Positions 1 to 7,168 of a stretch of DNA of 22,962 nucleotides are shown here, in pieces. The stretch spans positions 1 through 22,962 of the forward strand of contig NZ_JBFTER010000081.1 in NCBI RefSeq assembly GCF_047229345.1. Reading direction: 5' to 3'. The notes under the pieces are model-generated. The model ran no database searches. It was given only the letters and a program-made list of their open reading frames with translations, and was not told the origin of the DNA. Source of the DNA: Cellulomonas_A sp047229345. Lineage in GTDB: Bacteria > Actinomycetota > Actinomycetes > Actinomycetales > Cellulomonadaceae. Each line of letters opens with the position of its first letter. The stretch's first letter is position 1. Position numbers and translations under genes: made by a program.

Positions 1-23
1 TATACGAGACCGCGTCCGGGGCG

Positions 24-40
24 GCCGCCGGGCCGGCGGC
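24..40. terminator. GC-rich hairpin past the DUF2510 gene
   Basis: A perfect 7-bp inverted repeat, GCCGCCG and CGGCGGC, separated by GGC, lies about 65 bp beyond the stop codon of the minus-strand DUF2510 gene. No T-tract follows on either strand. Transcript termination is inferred from placement only; in DNA this rich in G and C such hairpins also arise by chance. The rest of positions 1-104 shows no gene. Confidence 0.25.
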
Positions 41-104
41 GGACGGCGGGTGCACCCGCTCGCAGGCCGACGGCGGGCTCACGCGCGCGGGTGGCCGCCC
101 AGGC

Positions 105-704
105 TCAGGTGCCGGTGAGCGCACCGGTGAGGAACGCGATCCCGAGGACCACGCCGAGCAGCCCGGCGACGATCGCGAACACCGCGCGTCCACGTCCGTG
201 GCCGCCGTGCTGCCCACGGACGAGCGCCCACACGCCGAGCGCGAGGGAGAACGGCGCGAGCGGCCACAGGAACAGCGCGAGCAGCCCGAGGTACCCCGCG
301 ACGATCGACTGCCACGAGCGGCCGGTCGGCAGGAGCCAGTGCACGACGTCCGAGGGCTCGCGCCCGACGCCGCCGCTGACGTCGCGCGCACCCGCGGCGG
401 CCGTCCCGTACGTCGCGGCGGGCGGGAACCCGGCGGTGCTCGTGCCGGAGCCCGGTCCACCCCATGCCTGCGGACCGCCCCACCCCTGCGGGACGCCCCG
501 CCCCGGGGTCCCGGCCCAGGCCTGCTCGCTGCCGGTCGACGGGGACGAGCCCCACCACTCCCCGGCCGCGACGGGCTGCGGCACCTCGGGCGGCGGGACC
601 GGCGTCGTGTGCTCGGTCCACGCCGCGCCGTCGAACCAGCGCACGACACCCGGGGTGTGCCCGTCGTCGTACCAGCCCGGCTGCACGTCCACGCTCTGCG
701 TCAT
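105..704 (-). CDS. DUF2510 domain membrane protein
   Basis: This 199-residue protein begins with a DUF2510 motif (PGWYDDG...VVRWFDGAAWTEHT, residues about 9-33), a short tryptophan-rich module common at the N-terminus of actinobacterial membrane proteins. A Gly/Pro/Trp-rich linker (about 34-115) follows. The C-terminus has two hydrophobic stretches (about 134-155 and 168-195), arranged as in DUF4190 proteins. The substrate and role are unknown. I chose the ATG at 704 because DUF2510 domains normally sit within ten residues of the start; an in-frame ATG at 743 would add 13 residues with no family support. No good Shine-Dalgarno sequence is visible. The M50-like gene lies upstream on the same strand, 58 bp away, so the two may be cotranscribed. 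Confidence 0.85.
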   Translation of the reverse strand: MTQSVDVQPGWYDDGHTPGVVRWFDGAAWTEHTTPVPPPEVPQPVAAGEWWGSSPSTGSEQAWAGTPGRGVPQGWGGPQAWGGPGSGTSTAGFPPAATYGTAAAGARDVSGGVGREPSDVVHWLLPTGRSWQSIVAGYLGLLALFLWPLAPFSLALGVWALVRGQHGGHGRGRAVFAIVAGLLGVVLGIAFLTGALTGT

Positions 705-762
705 ACGCGTGTCGTCGGCACCCCGCGGCACGACCTTGAACACGCGCCCGGTGACGCGGGCG

Positions 763-1470
763 TCAGCCGACGAGCCAGAACGCCCCGAGCGCGAGCGCGC
801 CGAGCGTCACGACCAGGAAGATCCCGACCCACAGGATCCCGGGCGTCCGGGTGAGGTTCCCGAGGATGTCGGCGTCGGACTGCCCACGCCCCCGGGCCCG
901 GCGGCGCGAGTGCTGCAGCTCGAGCACCGCGCGCGGGGCGCCGAGCAGCAGGAACCACGTCACGGTGTACGCGAACGTCACCTGCCACTCCACCGGCGCC
1001 CACCAGGTCACGCCGACGAGCACGACGCCGCTGACGAGCACCGTCCAGAGCCCGTACCAGTTGCGGATCTGCAGGAGCAGGAGCGCGAGCGCGAGCACGA
1101 GCAGCCAGAGCAGCCCGACGGCATACCCCCGCCCGAGCAGCCACGCAGCCCCGAGCCCGAGGATCGCGGGCCCGACGTACCCCGCGAACGCCGTCGCGAC
1201 CATGCCCGGCCCGCGCGGCCGCCCGACCGAGACGGTGAGCCCCGACGTGTCCGAGTGCAGCCGGATCCCCGCGAGCCGGCGGCCCGTGAGCACCGCCACC
1301 GTCGCGTGCGAGCCCTCGTGCACGATCGTCAGCGCGTGCCGCGTCAGGTGCCACAGCCTCGGCAGGGCGAGGCACAGCAGCGCCACCCCTGCCGTGACGA
1401 GGACGACCGCCGGGACGGCCGGGTCCTGCGTGCTCGTCGCGCGCTGCCAGATCTCGCTGATCAGGTCCAC
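763..1470 (-). CDS. M50 family membrane metallopeptidase-like protein
   Basis: This is a 235-residue polytopic membrane protein with an HEGSH sequence (HExxH; H51, E52, H55) at the end of the first hydrophobic region, the zinc-binding motif of site-2-protease-type M50 peptidases. Five or more hydrophobic segments follow, between residues 95 and 233. It matches the M50 metallopeptidase family seen in actinobacteria (M50B-like), but no PDZ domain is present and the usual second zinc motif (NxxPxxxLDG) is not obvious. Peptidase activity is therefore inferred from HExxH and topology only. The start is a GTG preceded by a near-perfect Shine-Dalgarno sequence (GGAGGTG, positions 1475-1481), which decides the start. 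The substrate is unknown. Confidence 0.8.
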   Translation of the reverse strand: MDLISEIWQRATSTQDPAVPAVVLVTAGVALLCLALPRLWHLTRHALTIVHEGSHATVAVLTGRRLAGIRLHSDTSGLTVSVGRPRGPGMVATAFAGYVGPAILGLGAAWLLGRGYAVGLLWLLVLALALLLLQIRNWYGLWTVLVSGVVLVGVTWWAPVEWQVTFAYTVTWFLLLGAPRAVLELQHSRRRARGRGQSDADILGNLTRTPGILWVGIFLVVTLGALALGAFWLVG

Positions 1471-1474
1471 GGAT

Positions 1475-1481
1475 CACCTCC
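1475..1481 (-). promoter_or_regulatory. Strong Shine-Dalgarno of the M50-like gene
   Basis: The minus strand reads GGAGGTG just upstream of the GTG at 1470, and the wider match GGAGGTGATCC is close to the full complement of the 16S 3' end. This fixes the GTG as the start and suggests efficient translation. It is by far the strongest ribosome binding site in the window. Confidence 0.7.
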
Positions 1482-1679
1482 GGTGCGCAGCCAACCAGAT
1501 CTTGGGCGACGGCGAGGCACCGCCGTCCGGGTGTGGGCCGCCCGGGGACGTCGCCCCGCGTGCCCGCGTGCCCCGTCCGCTCGGCCAGACCTGCCGCCCC
1601 GAAGGCGCCGACGTCGCCCGCGGCCTGCGGCACCCCGGGACGGGCGGGCTAGCGTTCGACGACGACCCGGGAGCGTGCG

Positions 1680-2002
1680 ATGGACGAGCGACGTGCTGCC
1701 ACAGCTGCACCGGACCACGCCTCACGGGAGCCCGGCCCGGTGACGACCTGGTCCGCGGCCTCGGGCGCGCAGGCGACGGTGCTCCGCCTGCAGCGGAGCG
1801 CAGGCGCCAGCTGGCGACGCTGGGCGAGGCGCGGGTCGTCGCGGCCCCGTGGGCGCACGTCCGTCCGCTGCCGGGCGGGCGGCTGCTGCTGCTCGCGTCG
1901 GCGCACCCCGCCGACCCCGACGACCCCGCCGACATGGCCACCCTGCGCCGCCTGGTCGACGCGCTGGACCTGCGCGCAGCCCAGGAGGCGCACCGCAGCT
2001 GA
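1680..2002 (+). pseudogene. Small unknown gene with apparent frameshift
   Basis: An ATG at 1680 follows a TAGCGT box (1650-1655) and GGGAG. From about 1740 to 1799 the reading frame of this ATG has G or C in nearly every third position (product includes VTTWSAASGAQATVLRL). After about 1790 this property moves to the frame one base back, which gives AERRRQLATLGEARVVAAP and then a leucine-rich segment ending ...LVDALDLRAAQEAHRS at 2002. Neither frame alone makes a convincing protein; joined they would give roughly 108 residues. The change falls on a perfect hairpin (arms 1781-1787 and 1793-1799). It could be a real indel, a sequencing compression error, or programmed shifting. I do not recognise the family. 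Confidence 0.45.
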
Positions 2003-2072
2003 CCGGCGACCACCACCGGCGACGGGTCGACCGGCGCGAGGCGGTCCCGGGTGGGCTGCGAGGCTGCGTCGC

Positions 2073-2104
2073 TGCGCAGCGGCGTCACTGCGCAGCGGCG
2101 TCAC
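2073..2104. repeat. Perfect 16-bp tandem duplication
   Basis: TGCGCAGCGGCGTCAC occurs twice head to tail (2073-2088 and 2089-2104) with no mismatch. Each copy contains CTGCGCAG or TGCGCA self-complementary sequence, and the first copy lies in a 12-bp palindrome, CGCTGCGCAGCG. The second copy overlaps the stop codon (2101-2103) of the minus-strand DUF2993 gene. The site lies between two converging genes, so it may help to end transcription from both sides. Confidence 0.8.
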
Positions 2105-2787
2105 GGCGCCTGGAGCGCGACGTCCTGCCCGACGGCGACGATGCGGGCGCCTTCCGGCACCACCTGGACCTCGCTCAGCACGACGCCCTCCGGCAGCCCG
2201 TCGAGCGGCACGGGGATGCCGCTGAGCCGGTCCTCGAGGCGTCCGGGCAGGTCCGCGACGTCGACCGAGACGCCGCCGACGCTCACCGTCGTCACCCCGA
2301 CCTGCAGCGCGCCCTCGACGACCGAGGGGGCGAGGCGGGCGGACAGCTCGAGGCCGAGCACCGCGCCGGACGCGACGAGCTCCGCGCCGTCGGTGGCGAG
2401 GTCCGCGTCGACCTCGCTGTGGTCGCGCACGAGCTGCTCGAGCGACGCGGTGGGCACCGTCCCCGTGAACCGGACCCGTGCCGCGGTGTACGGCTCCGAG
2501 GTGGTCACGCCCGTGGCGGTGGCGTCGACGTCGACCAGGTCGGTGCCCTCGAGCACCACGCCGTCGGCGTGCGCGACGACCTCGTCGACCGACCCGGCGA
2601 GGAGCTGCGTGAGGAACGGGAAGCCGCCGAGCTCGACCGTCGGCGTGCCCGTGACGTCGAGCCGGGCGGCGAGCTGGTCGACCGCCGCGCGCTCGACCTC
2701 GCCCTCCGCGTACCGGTCCACGACGAGCAGCCCGCCGACGAGCACCCCGATCCCGACGACCCCGACGACGACTCCGCGTGCACCCAT
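2101..2787 (-). CDS. DUF2993 (LmeA-like) secreted or anchored protein
   Basis: The product has 228 residues. An N-terminal hydrophobic segment (about residues 4-23) is followed by DRYAEGEVERAAVDQLA, then alternating strands with the V-x-L-G-G-F-P-F-L-T-Q motif (about 54-62). This motif is typical of DUF2993, the family of mycobacterial LmeA, a cell-envelope protein linked to lipomannan mannosylation. There is no lipobox cysteine, so I read the N-terminus as an uncleaved signal anchor or a signal peptide. The ATG at 2787 is preferred over the one nine codons upstream because a TACGCT box ends six bases before it, as in leaderless actinobacterial mRNAs. A role in the envelope is inferred from the family; no partner gene is adjacent. 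Confidence 0.8.
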   Translation of the reverse strand: MGARGVVVGVVGIGVLVGGLLVVDRYAEGEVERAAVDQLAARLDVTGTPTVELGGFPFLTQLLAGSVDEVVAHADGVVLEGTDLVDVDATATGVTTSEPYTAARVRFTGTVPTASLEQLVRDHSEVDADLATDGAELVASGAVLGLELSARLAPSVVEGALQVGVTTVSVGGVSVDVADLPGRLEDRLSGIPVPLDGLPEGVVLSEVQVVPEGARIVAVGQDVALQAP

Positions 2788-2793
2788 CGGGCC

Positions 2794-2799
2794 AGCGTA
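2794..2799 (-). promoter_or_regulatory. -10 box of the DUF2993 gene (leaderless)
   Basis: The minus strand reads TACGCT, matching TAnnnT, and ends six bases before the ATG at 2787. Transcription would then start at or next to the ATG, giving a leaderless mRNA. No clear -35 was seen. Confidence 0.5.
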
Positions 2800-2849
2800 G
2801 GGACCGGCGGGCACCCCGGCCGGTCGTCGGTCACCCGGTCACCCGTGCG

Positions 2850-2924
2850 TGGTGGCCACGCGACCCTCTGCCCGAGGAGCCGGTGCACGAGCGCGGCGTC
2901 GACGACCACCTCGTCCGCGTGCAT
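2850..2924 (-). pseudogene. Relic resembling an aminoglycoside phosphotransferase N-terminus
   Basis: The minus strand encodes MHADEVVVDAALVHRLLGQ and continues RVAWPP, starting with an ATG at 2924 after a GGCAGG-like ribosome binding site. The pattern MHADE..D..LV.RLL..Q resembles the first 20-25 residues of APH-family phosphotransferases (kinase-like fold, APH/Fructosamine-kinase superfamily) of actinobacteria, as I remember them. After about 25 residues the similarity ends, and the frame runs into proline/arginine-rich sequence and across the DUF2993 promoter. No nucleotide loop, Brenner motif or DFD is present. I read it as the remaining 5' end of a deleted gene. The match is short, so chance similarity is possible. 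Confidence 0.45.
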
Positions 2925-3032
2925 CCTGCCGACCGCCATGCGCGCTCCGTCCGACGGGCCGTCCGGTCTCGTGGCGGGAGCACCGGCCCGATGCCGCTCC
3001 TGCGGTGCCGGCCTCGCCCGACGACGCGGTCC

Positions 3033-3150
3033 CGCGCCGCTCCTTTTCGCGCGGCCCCTGTCGCGACGGCGCCGCGCCGCTCCTTTTCGCGCGGCCCTGT
3101 CGCGACGGCGCCGCGCCGATCCTTATGGCGCGGCCCTGTCGCGACGGCGT
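3033..3150. repeat. Three tandem 39-40 bp repeats
   Basis: Three head-to-tail units (3033-3072, 3073-3111, 3112-3150) share the start CGCGCCG, a CCTTTT or CCTTAT core, then GCGCGGCC and CTGTCGCGACGGCG. Unit 1 has one extra C. Unit 3 differs mainly in its core (ATCCTTATGG in place of CTCCTTTTCG). Each unit contains the palindrome GTCGCGAC, and GCGCGGC pairs with GCCGCGC at the next junction, so the array can fold. There are no spacers. Possible roles are a terminator-like structure downstream of the flotillin gene or a slippage-prone remnant. Confidence 0.8.
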
Positions 3151-3212
3151 CGCCTCCCGGACGCGTCGCCTCCCGGACGCGTCGCCTCCCGGACCCGTCG
3201 CCGCCCGGACGC
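3151..3212. repeat. 16-bp tandem repeat, four units
   Basis: Right after the 39-bp array, CGCCTCCCGGACGCGT repeats with a 16-bp period starting at 3151, 3167, 3183 and 3199. Copies 1 and 2 are identical, copy 3 has one change, and copy 4 is diverged and partial (CGCCGCCCGGACGC). The unit is not a multiple of three, so it is not a coding repeat. The function is unknown. Confidence 0.8.
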
Positions 3213-3319
3213 ACCGGTGCCCGGGTGCGGCGGCGAGGAGCCGAGCACCCGGGCACCGGGATCACGCGGGACGAGCCGTCGCCGTCAGCGGGGACCGGAC
3301 CGGCCCCGCCGGCGGAGAG

Positions 3320-4789
3320 TCAGGAGCGCACGCCGTCCGGCGAGCGGTCCGTGGAGTTGAGGCCGCCCGCCTGGCCGCCGACGAGCGCCCCGACGTCGAG
3401 CCCCGTGAGCGACTTGATGACGTCCTGACCCTCGCTCAGCACCTGCGCGACCGTCTTGGTGAGCGACGACGCACCGTCCGTCGAGACGACGGTGAGGTTG
3501 TCGATGCCCGAGATCGGCTCGGCGGCGGCGCGGACGATCTCCGGCATGAGCGCGATGACCTGCTGCGCGAGGACGGCGGCACCCTGCTCGCGGAGCGCCT
3601 CGGCCTGCGCCTTGGTCGCCTCGGCGGCGGCCAGGCCCTCGGCGCGGGCCGCCTCGGCGCGCGCGAGACCGAGCGCCTCGATGGCCTTCGCCTGCGCGAG
3701 CTGGCGGTCGCGGTCGGCGTTGCCGGCGCGGATCGTCGCCTCGGCGGCGGCCTCGGCGTCCTGCACCGCGGCGATCTTGTTCGCCTCGGCGATGCGCATG
3801 CGCTTGAACGCGTCGGCCTCGGTCGCGGCGTTCGTGGCGTCGCGGTTGGCGTTGGCCTGCTGGACGGCGGCGTACGCGGCGGCCTCGGCCGGCTTGCGGA
3901 CGTCGATGTCGAGCTGCTCCTCGGTCACGCGCGCCTGCTCGGAGAGCGCCTCGCGCTGCAGGGCCGCGACCAGGCGGTCCTGCTCCGCGCGCGCGAGCTG
4001 CCCGGCCGCGTCGGCCTCGGCGTTCGCGCGGTCCGTCTCGGCCTTGATGCCGGCCTGCTTGAGCGAGAGGTCGCGCTGGCGGGCGGCGATCTGCTCCATC
4101 GCCTGGATCTTGGCGAACTCGGAGACCTGCTGGGCCTCGGCCTCCTTGACCTCGGCGACCTGACGGGCACGGGCCGCCTCGGCGCGGCCGAGGTTCGCGA
4201 GGTAGTCCGACCCGGGCGTCGAGATGTCGGAGATGTTGAGCAGGTCGACCTGGAGGCCCTGCTCCGCGAGGTCCGTCTTGGTCGACGCGACGACCGCGTC
4301 CTGGAGCGACTTCCGGTCGGAGATGATCTGCTCGATCGTCATGTCGCCGATGATCGCGCGCAGCGAGCCCTCGAGGGACTCCTTGATGACGTCGTTGAGC
4401 GTCGCCTGCTGGGACAGGAAGCGCTGGGCCGCACGGCGCACGCCCTCCTCGTCACCGCGGACCTTGAAGTTGATCGACGCCTTGATCGCGAGCTTGATGC
4501 GGTTCTTGTCGACGCCCTCGACGGTGATGCCGATCTGCCGCTGCTCGAGCGAGATCGGGAAGCCCTGCTGAAGCACGGGCCAGATGAACACGCGCCCGCC
4601 CACGACGACGCGCTGACCCGAGTCGGTCGCGACGGCGTTCTTGCCGGCGCCGCGCCCGACGATGATGAGCGCCTCGTTCGGGGGGACGCGGCGGATGCGC
4701 TTGGTGATGAGGGCGATCAGGGCGACGAACGCGATGATCAGGGCGGCGACCGCAGCGACTACGGCACCCCCGTCGAGAAGCTGGTCCAT
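3320..4789 (-). CDS. Flotillin-like SPFH domain protein
   Basis: This 489-residue protein is a bacterial flotillin (FloT/YuaG type). It has a membrane segment near the N-terminus (residues 9-29), an SPFH/band-7 domain (about 33-200, with RVPPNEALIIVG, VFIWPVLQQ and IIGDMTIEQIISDR), and a long Ala/Glu/Lys/Arg-rich region (about 200-420, rich in EA/AE repeats) expected to form the flotillin coiled coil. A short tail ends in GGQAGGLN. Flotillins organise membrane microdomains and act as scaffolds for membrane proteins. Length and order fit the family. The nfeD-like gene lies 98 bp upstream on the same strand, the classic NfeD-SPFH pairing. The ATG is followed directly by the membrane anchor; a GGGGA sequence is a modest ribosome binding site, and AAAGGAG lies farther upstream. 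Confidence 0.93.
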   Translation of the reverse strand: MDQLLDGGAVVAAVAALIIAFVALIALITKRIRRVPPNEALIIVGRGAGKNAVATDSGQRVVVGGRVFIWPVLQQGFPISLEQRQIGITVEGVDKNRIKLAIKASINFKVRGDEEGVRRAAQRFLSQQATLNDVIKESLEGSLRAIIGDMTIEQIISDRKSLQDAVVASTKTDLAEQGLQVDLLNISDISTPGSDYLANLGRAEAARARQVAEVKEAEAQQVSEFAKIQAMEQIAARQRDLSLKQAGIKAETDRANAEADAAGQLARAEQDRLVAALQREALSEQARVTEEQLDIDVRKPAEAAAYAAVQQANANRDATNAATEADAFKRMRIAEANKIAAVQDAEAAAEATIRAGNADRDRQLAQAKAIEALGLARAEAARAEGLAAAEATKAQAEALREQGAAVLAQQVIALMPEIVRAAAEPISGIDNLTVVSTDGASSLTKTVAQVLSEGQDVIKSLTGLDVGALVGGQAGGLNSTDRSPDGVRS

Positions 4790-4887
4790 GGTGGTCCCCG
4801 GTCCCCCGGGGCTCCTTTCGTCGGCGTGCTCGGTCTGCGGTGCTGGCGGTGCGGGTGGGGCGGGGCGGGGGCGGCTCGCGGGTCAGC

Positions 4888-5355
4888 TCACGCGCGCGTC
4901 ACCTGGACGCGGGAGCCGGACACGGCGACGACGACGACGCGGGTCCCCGGCTCGATGGGCTCGTCGGCCCACGCGAGGCGGTTCTCGAGGTCGCGCACGC
5001 CCTCGAGCCGGACCTCGCCGCCGTTGGGTCCCGTCGTCGCGGTCGTCACGCCGTAGGCGCCGTCGAGCGGGGGCGGCGGGGCGTCGTCGCTCGCCGCCAG
5101 GGCCGTGATGACGCGCTGCGAGACGAGGGCGGCGACCGCGGCGAGCGCCACCGCGATCGCGTACGCCCACCCCGTGCCGAGGTCGTTCGCGACGGCGATC
5201 ACCCCGGACGCGCCGAACACCACGGCGCCGATGCCGATCGCCGAGCCGGACAGCCCGCCCTCGCCGAAGCCGACCTCGTCGAACATCTCGCCGAAGACCA
5301 GCGAGACCACGAGGAGCACGAGCCCGAGCGCTCCGAGGACGGTGAAGACGAGCAC
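4888..5355 (-). CDS. NfeD-like membrane protein with OB-fold tail
   Basis: This 155-residue protein has an N-terminal hydrophobic segment (2-21), a glycine-rich membrane region (about 36-57) and a third segment (63-86). An acidic/proline linker follows, then a C-terminal OB-fold domain (about 98-155: GAYGVTTATTG..GEVRLEG ... GTRVVVVAVSGSRVQVT). This is the short NfeD form, which lacks the ClpP-like protease part. NfeD proteins work with SPFH/flotillin partners, and this one sits directly upstream of the flotillin gene on the same strand. The GTG at 5355 is chosen because AGGAAGG lies eight bases upstream and the protein then starts at the first membrane segment. The open frame upstream of it is non-coding in character. 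Confidence 0.88.
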   Translation of the reverse strand: MLVFTVLGALGLVLLVVSLVFGEMFDEVGFGEGGLSGSAIGIGAVVFGASGVIAVANDLGTGWAYAIAVALAAVAALVSQRVITALAASDDAPPPPLDGAYGVTTATTGPNGGEVRLEGVRDLENRLAWADEPIEPGTRVVVVAVSGSRVQVTRA

Positions 5356-5380
5356 GGTGGAGACCTTCCTGGCGGGGGCG

Positions 5381-5390
5381 TGTGCGCACA
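5381..5390. promoter_or_regulatory. Palindrome TGTGCGCACA upstream of nfeD
   Basis: A perfect 10-bp palindrome lies 26 bp upstream of the nfeD-like GTG, in the divergent spacer shared with the MFS gene (5356-5583). It could be an operator for the nfeD-flotillin operon. No regulator is adjacent and I cannot assign a protein to it. The rest of the spacer shows no clear promoter boxes. Confidence 0.3.
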
Positions 5391-5583
5391 GTGTGTCAGG
5401 CCGCCGTCGCGCGCCGCAGCCGTCTGCCGGGCGATCCTCGGGGGGTGTCCGTGGACCGGGCTGGGGGCGGGCGGCGCGCACCTGGCCTGAGGAAACGCGG
5501 TGGCGGCGTGTCGGCGGCGCGCGGCACAGTGGACCTGCCGACCGCACGCAGCGCCGTCGGGACCACGAGAGCGCGGGGAGCAC

Positions 5584-7164
5584 GTGACCGACCCAGAGAC
5601 GTCCGGCACCGGGACGTCCGGCACCGGGACGCCGAGCACCGAGGCGGCCGGCACCGGGGCGTCCGCACCCGGCGCGGCCCCGGGGGCGACGGCGAGCACG
5701 AGCCCGTTCGTGCCGGGACTGCGCGCGACGACCCTCGGGATGCTCGCGCTCATCGCCCTGGGCGCGTTCGAGGCGCTCGCCGTCTCCACGGCGATGCCGA
5801 GCGTGGTCACCGACCTCGGCGGGTTCGAGCTGTACGCGACCGCGTTCGCCGGGCCGGTCGCGGCGGGCGTCGTCGGGCTCACGGTCGCGGGTCTGTGGAC
5901 GGACCGCCGCTCGCCCGTCGCCCCGCTGCTCACCGGCGTCGCGCTGTTCCTGGCCGGGCTCGTCGTGGCGGGGCTCGCGGGCAGCATGCCCGTGCTCGTC
6001 GCCGGCCGCGTCGTCCAGGGCATCGGCTCCGGGCTCTACAGCGTCGTGCTCTACGTCGTCGTCGCCCGCGTCTACCCCGAGGCCACCCGCCCGCGCGTCT
6101 TTGCGGCGTTCGCGGCGGCGTGGGTCGTCCCCGGGCTGATCGGTCCATTCCTCGCCGGGGTGATCGTCGAGCAGCTCGGCTGGCGGTGGGTCTTCCTCGG
6201 CGTGCCGCTCCTCGCGGTCCCCGCGGTGCTCGCCCTGTGGCCTGCGCTGACGGCGATCCGGCAGGCTCCACGCGCGTCCGCGGACGCGTCGGGCAGTGCC
6301 CCGTTCGTGGAGGACGCGAACGGCAGCGCCCGCCCCGCGGGCGACACGGACGCCAGCGCCACGTCGGTCGGCGCCGACGCAGATCCCTCCGGAGCCCGTC
6401 GGTCCGACGCCCGCACGTCGACGCAGCTCGTCGCCCTCTCGGTCGTCGCCGCCGTCGGCGTCCTCGCGCTGCACCACGCGGGTCAGCAGCGGGGTGCCTC
6501 GGCCCTCGCGTGGACCGTCGCGGGCGGGGCGGCCGTCGCGCTGACGCTCCCGCGCATGCTCCCGCCCGGAACGCTCCGCGCAGCCCGTGGGCTGCCCACG
6601 GTCATCGCGCTCCGTGGGCTGCTGAGCGCGGCGTTCACCGCGGCCGAGGTGTTCATGCCGCTGCTGCTGCAGACGCACCGCGGCCTCGGCCCGTCGGCGG
6701 CGGGCGCGGTGCTCACGTGCGCGGCGGTGAGCTGGTCGACCGGCTCGTGGCTGCGGGGGCGCGGGTTCGGCGGGTGGTCCGACGTCCGGTGGCTGCGCGT
6801 CGGGGGCGGGGCCATGGTCGCCGGGATCGCCGTCGTCGCCCTCGTCGTGGCGCCCGCCGCTCCGGTCGCGATCGCCTACGTGGGCTGGACCGTCGCGGGT
6901 CTCGGCATGGGGCTCGCGTTCCCGACGACGTCGATCCTGACCCTGCGCCTGTCGCCGCCCGAGAGCCAGGGCGCCAACAGCTCGGCCCTCCAGATCATGG
7001 ACTCGGTGAGCATCGCGCTCGTCCTCGCGCTGAGCGGCGCGCTGCTCACGGCGCTCGGCGGTCCGGCGGAGCTGCGCGCGTTCGCCGCGGGGTTCGCGCT
7101 CGCAGCGGCCGTCGCCCTGGTCGCCGCGCTCGTCGCGCACCGGACGGTGCCGCGCGGCGGGTGA
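5584..7164 (+). CDS. MFS transporter
   Basis: This 526-residue major facilitator protein has a low-complexity Thr/Ser/Gly/Ala-rich N-terminus (1-40, with two TSGTG repeats). Membrane segments begin around residue 45 (MLALIALGAFEALAVSTAMP), the pattern of drug:H+ antiporter families in which the first helix is followed by VVTDLGG. Motif A is reduced (GLWTDRRSPV), and GRVVQGIGSGL is the conserved helix 4 segment. A hydrophilic, Asp/Ser/Ala-rich stretch (about 236-280) separates the N- and C-terminal halves as the cytoplasmic loop. The substrate cannot be read from sequence; multidrug or metabolite efflux is possible. The GTG at 5584 follows GGGGAG closely and is preferred over an upstream ATG at 5500, whose extra residues look non-coding. 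It diverges from the nfeD operon and no regulator is adjacent. Confidence 0.88.
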   Translation: MTDPETSGTGTSGTGTPSTEAAGTGASAPGAAPGATASTSPFVPGLRATTLGMLALIALGAFEALAVSTAMPSVVTDLGGFELYATAFAGPVAAGVVGLTVAGLWTDRRSPVAPLLTGVALFLAGLVVAGLAGSMPVLVAGRVVQGIGSGLYSVVLYVVVARVYPEATRPRVFAAFAAAWVVPGLIGPFLAGVIVEQLGWRWVFLGVPLLAVPAVLALWPALTAIRQAPRASADASGSAPFVEDANGSARPAGDTDASATSVGADADPSGARRSDARTSTQLVALSVVAAVGVLALHHAGQQRGASALAWTVAGGAAVALTLPRMLPPGTLRAARGLPTVIALRGLLSAAFTAAEVFMPLLLQTHRGLGPSAAGAVLTCAAVSWSTGSWLRGRGFGGWSDVRWLRVGGGAMVAGIAVVALVVAPAAPVAIAYVGWTVAGLGMGLAFPTTSILTLRLSPPESQGANSSALQIMDSVSIALVLALSGALLTALGGPAELRAFAAGFALAAAVALVAALVAHRTVPRGG

Positions 7165-7168
7165 CGGG

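Larger units (their letters stand above)
2925..3319. other. Gene-free repeat-rich intergenic region
   Basis: No convincing gene lies between the APH-like relic and the flotillin stop codon. The open frames here give Arg/Pro/Ala-rich low-complexity products, and third-position GC gives no frame a consistent advantage. The region holds two tandem repeat families (listed separately) and CCTTTT or CCTTAT tracts, which stand out as A/T runs in this DNA. Confidence 0.6.

Noticed and set aside
105..743. DUF2510 protein starting at 743
   Set aside because: The extra 13 residues precede a DUF2510 motif that normally lies right at the N-terminus.
91..1743. Long plus-strand open frame of 550 codons opposite the DUF2510 and M50-like genes
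   Set aside because: It is antisense to two genes with recognisable motifs, and its product is Pro/Arg/Glu-rich low complexity, typical of mirror frames in high-GC DNA.
3033..3212. Tandem repeats considered as a CRISPR array
   Set aside because: Units are head to tail with no unique spacers, and no cas gene is in the window.
2849..5056. 735-codon plus-strand open frame opposite the flotillin gene
   Set aside because: Its Asp/Arg/Leu/Gly-rich product mirrors the flotillin coiled coil in reverse; the minus-strand frame has clear SPFH motifs.
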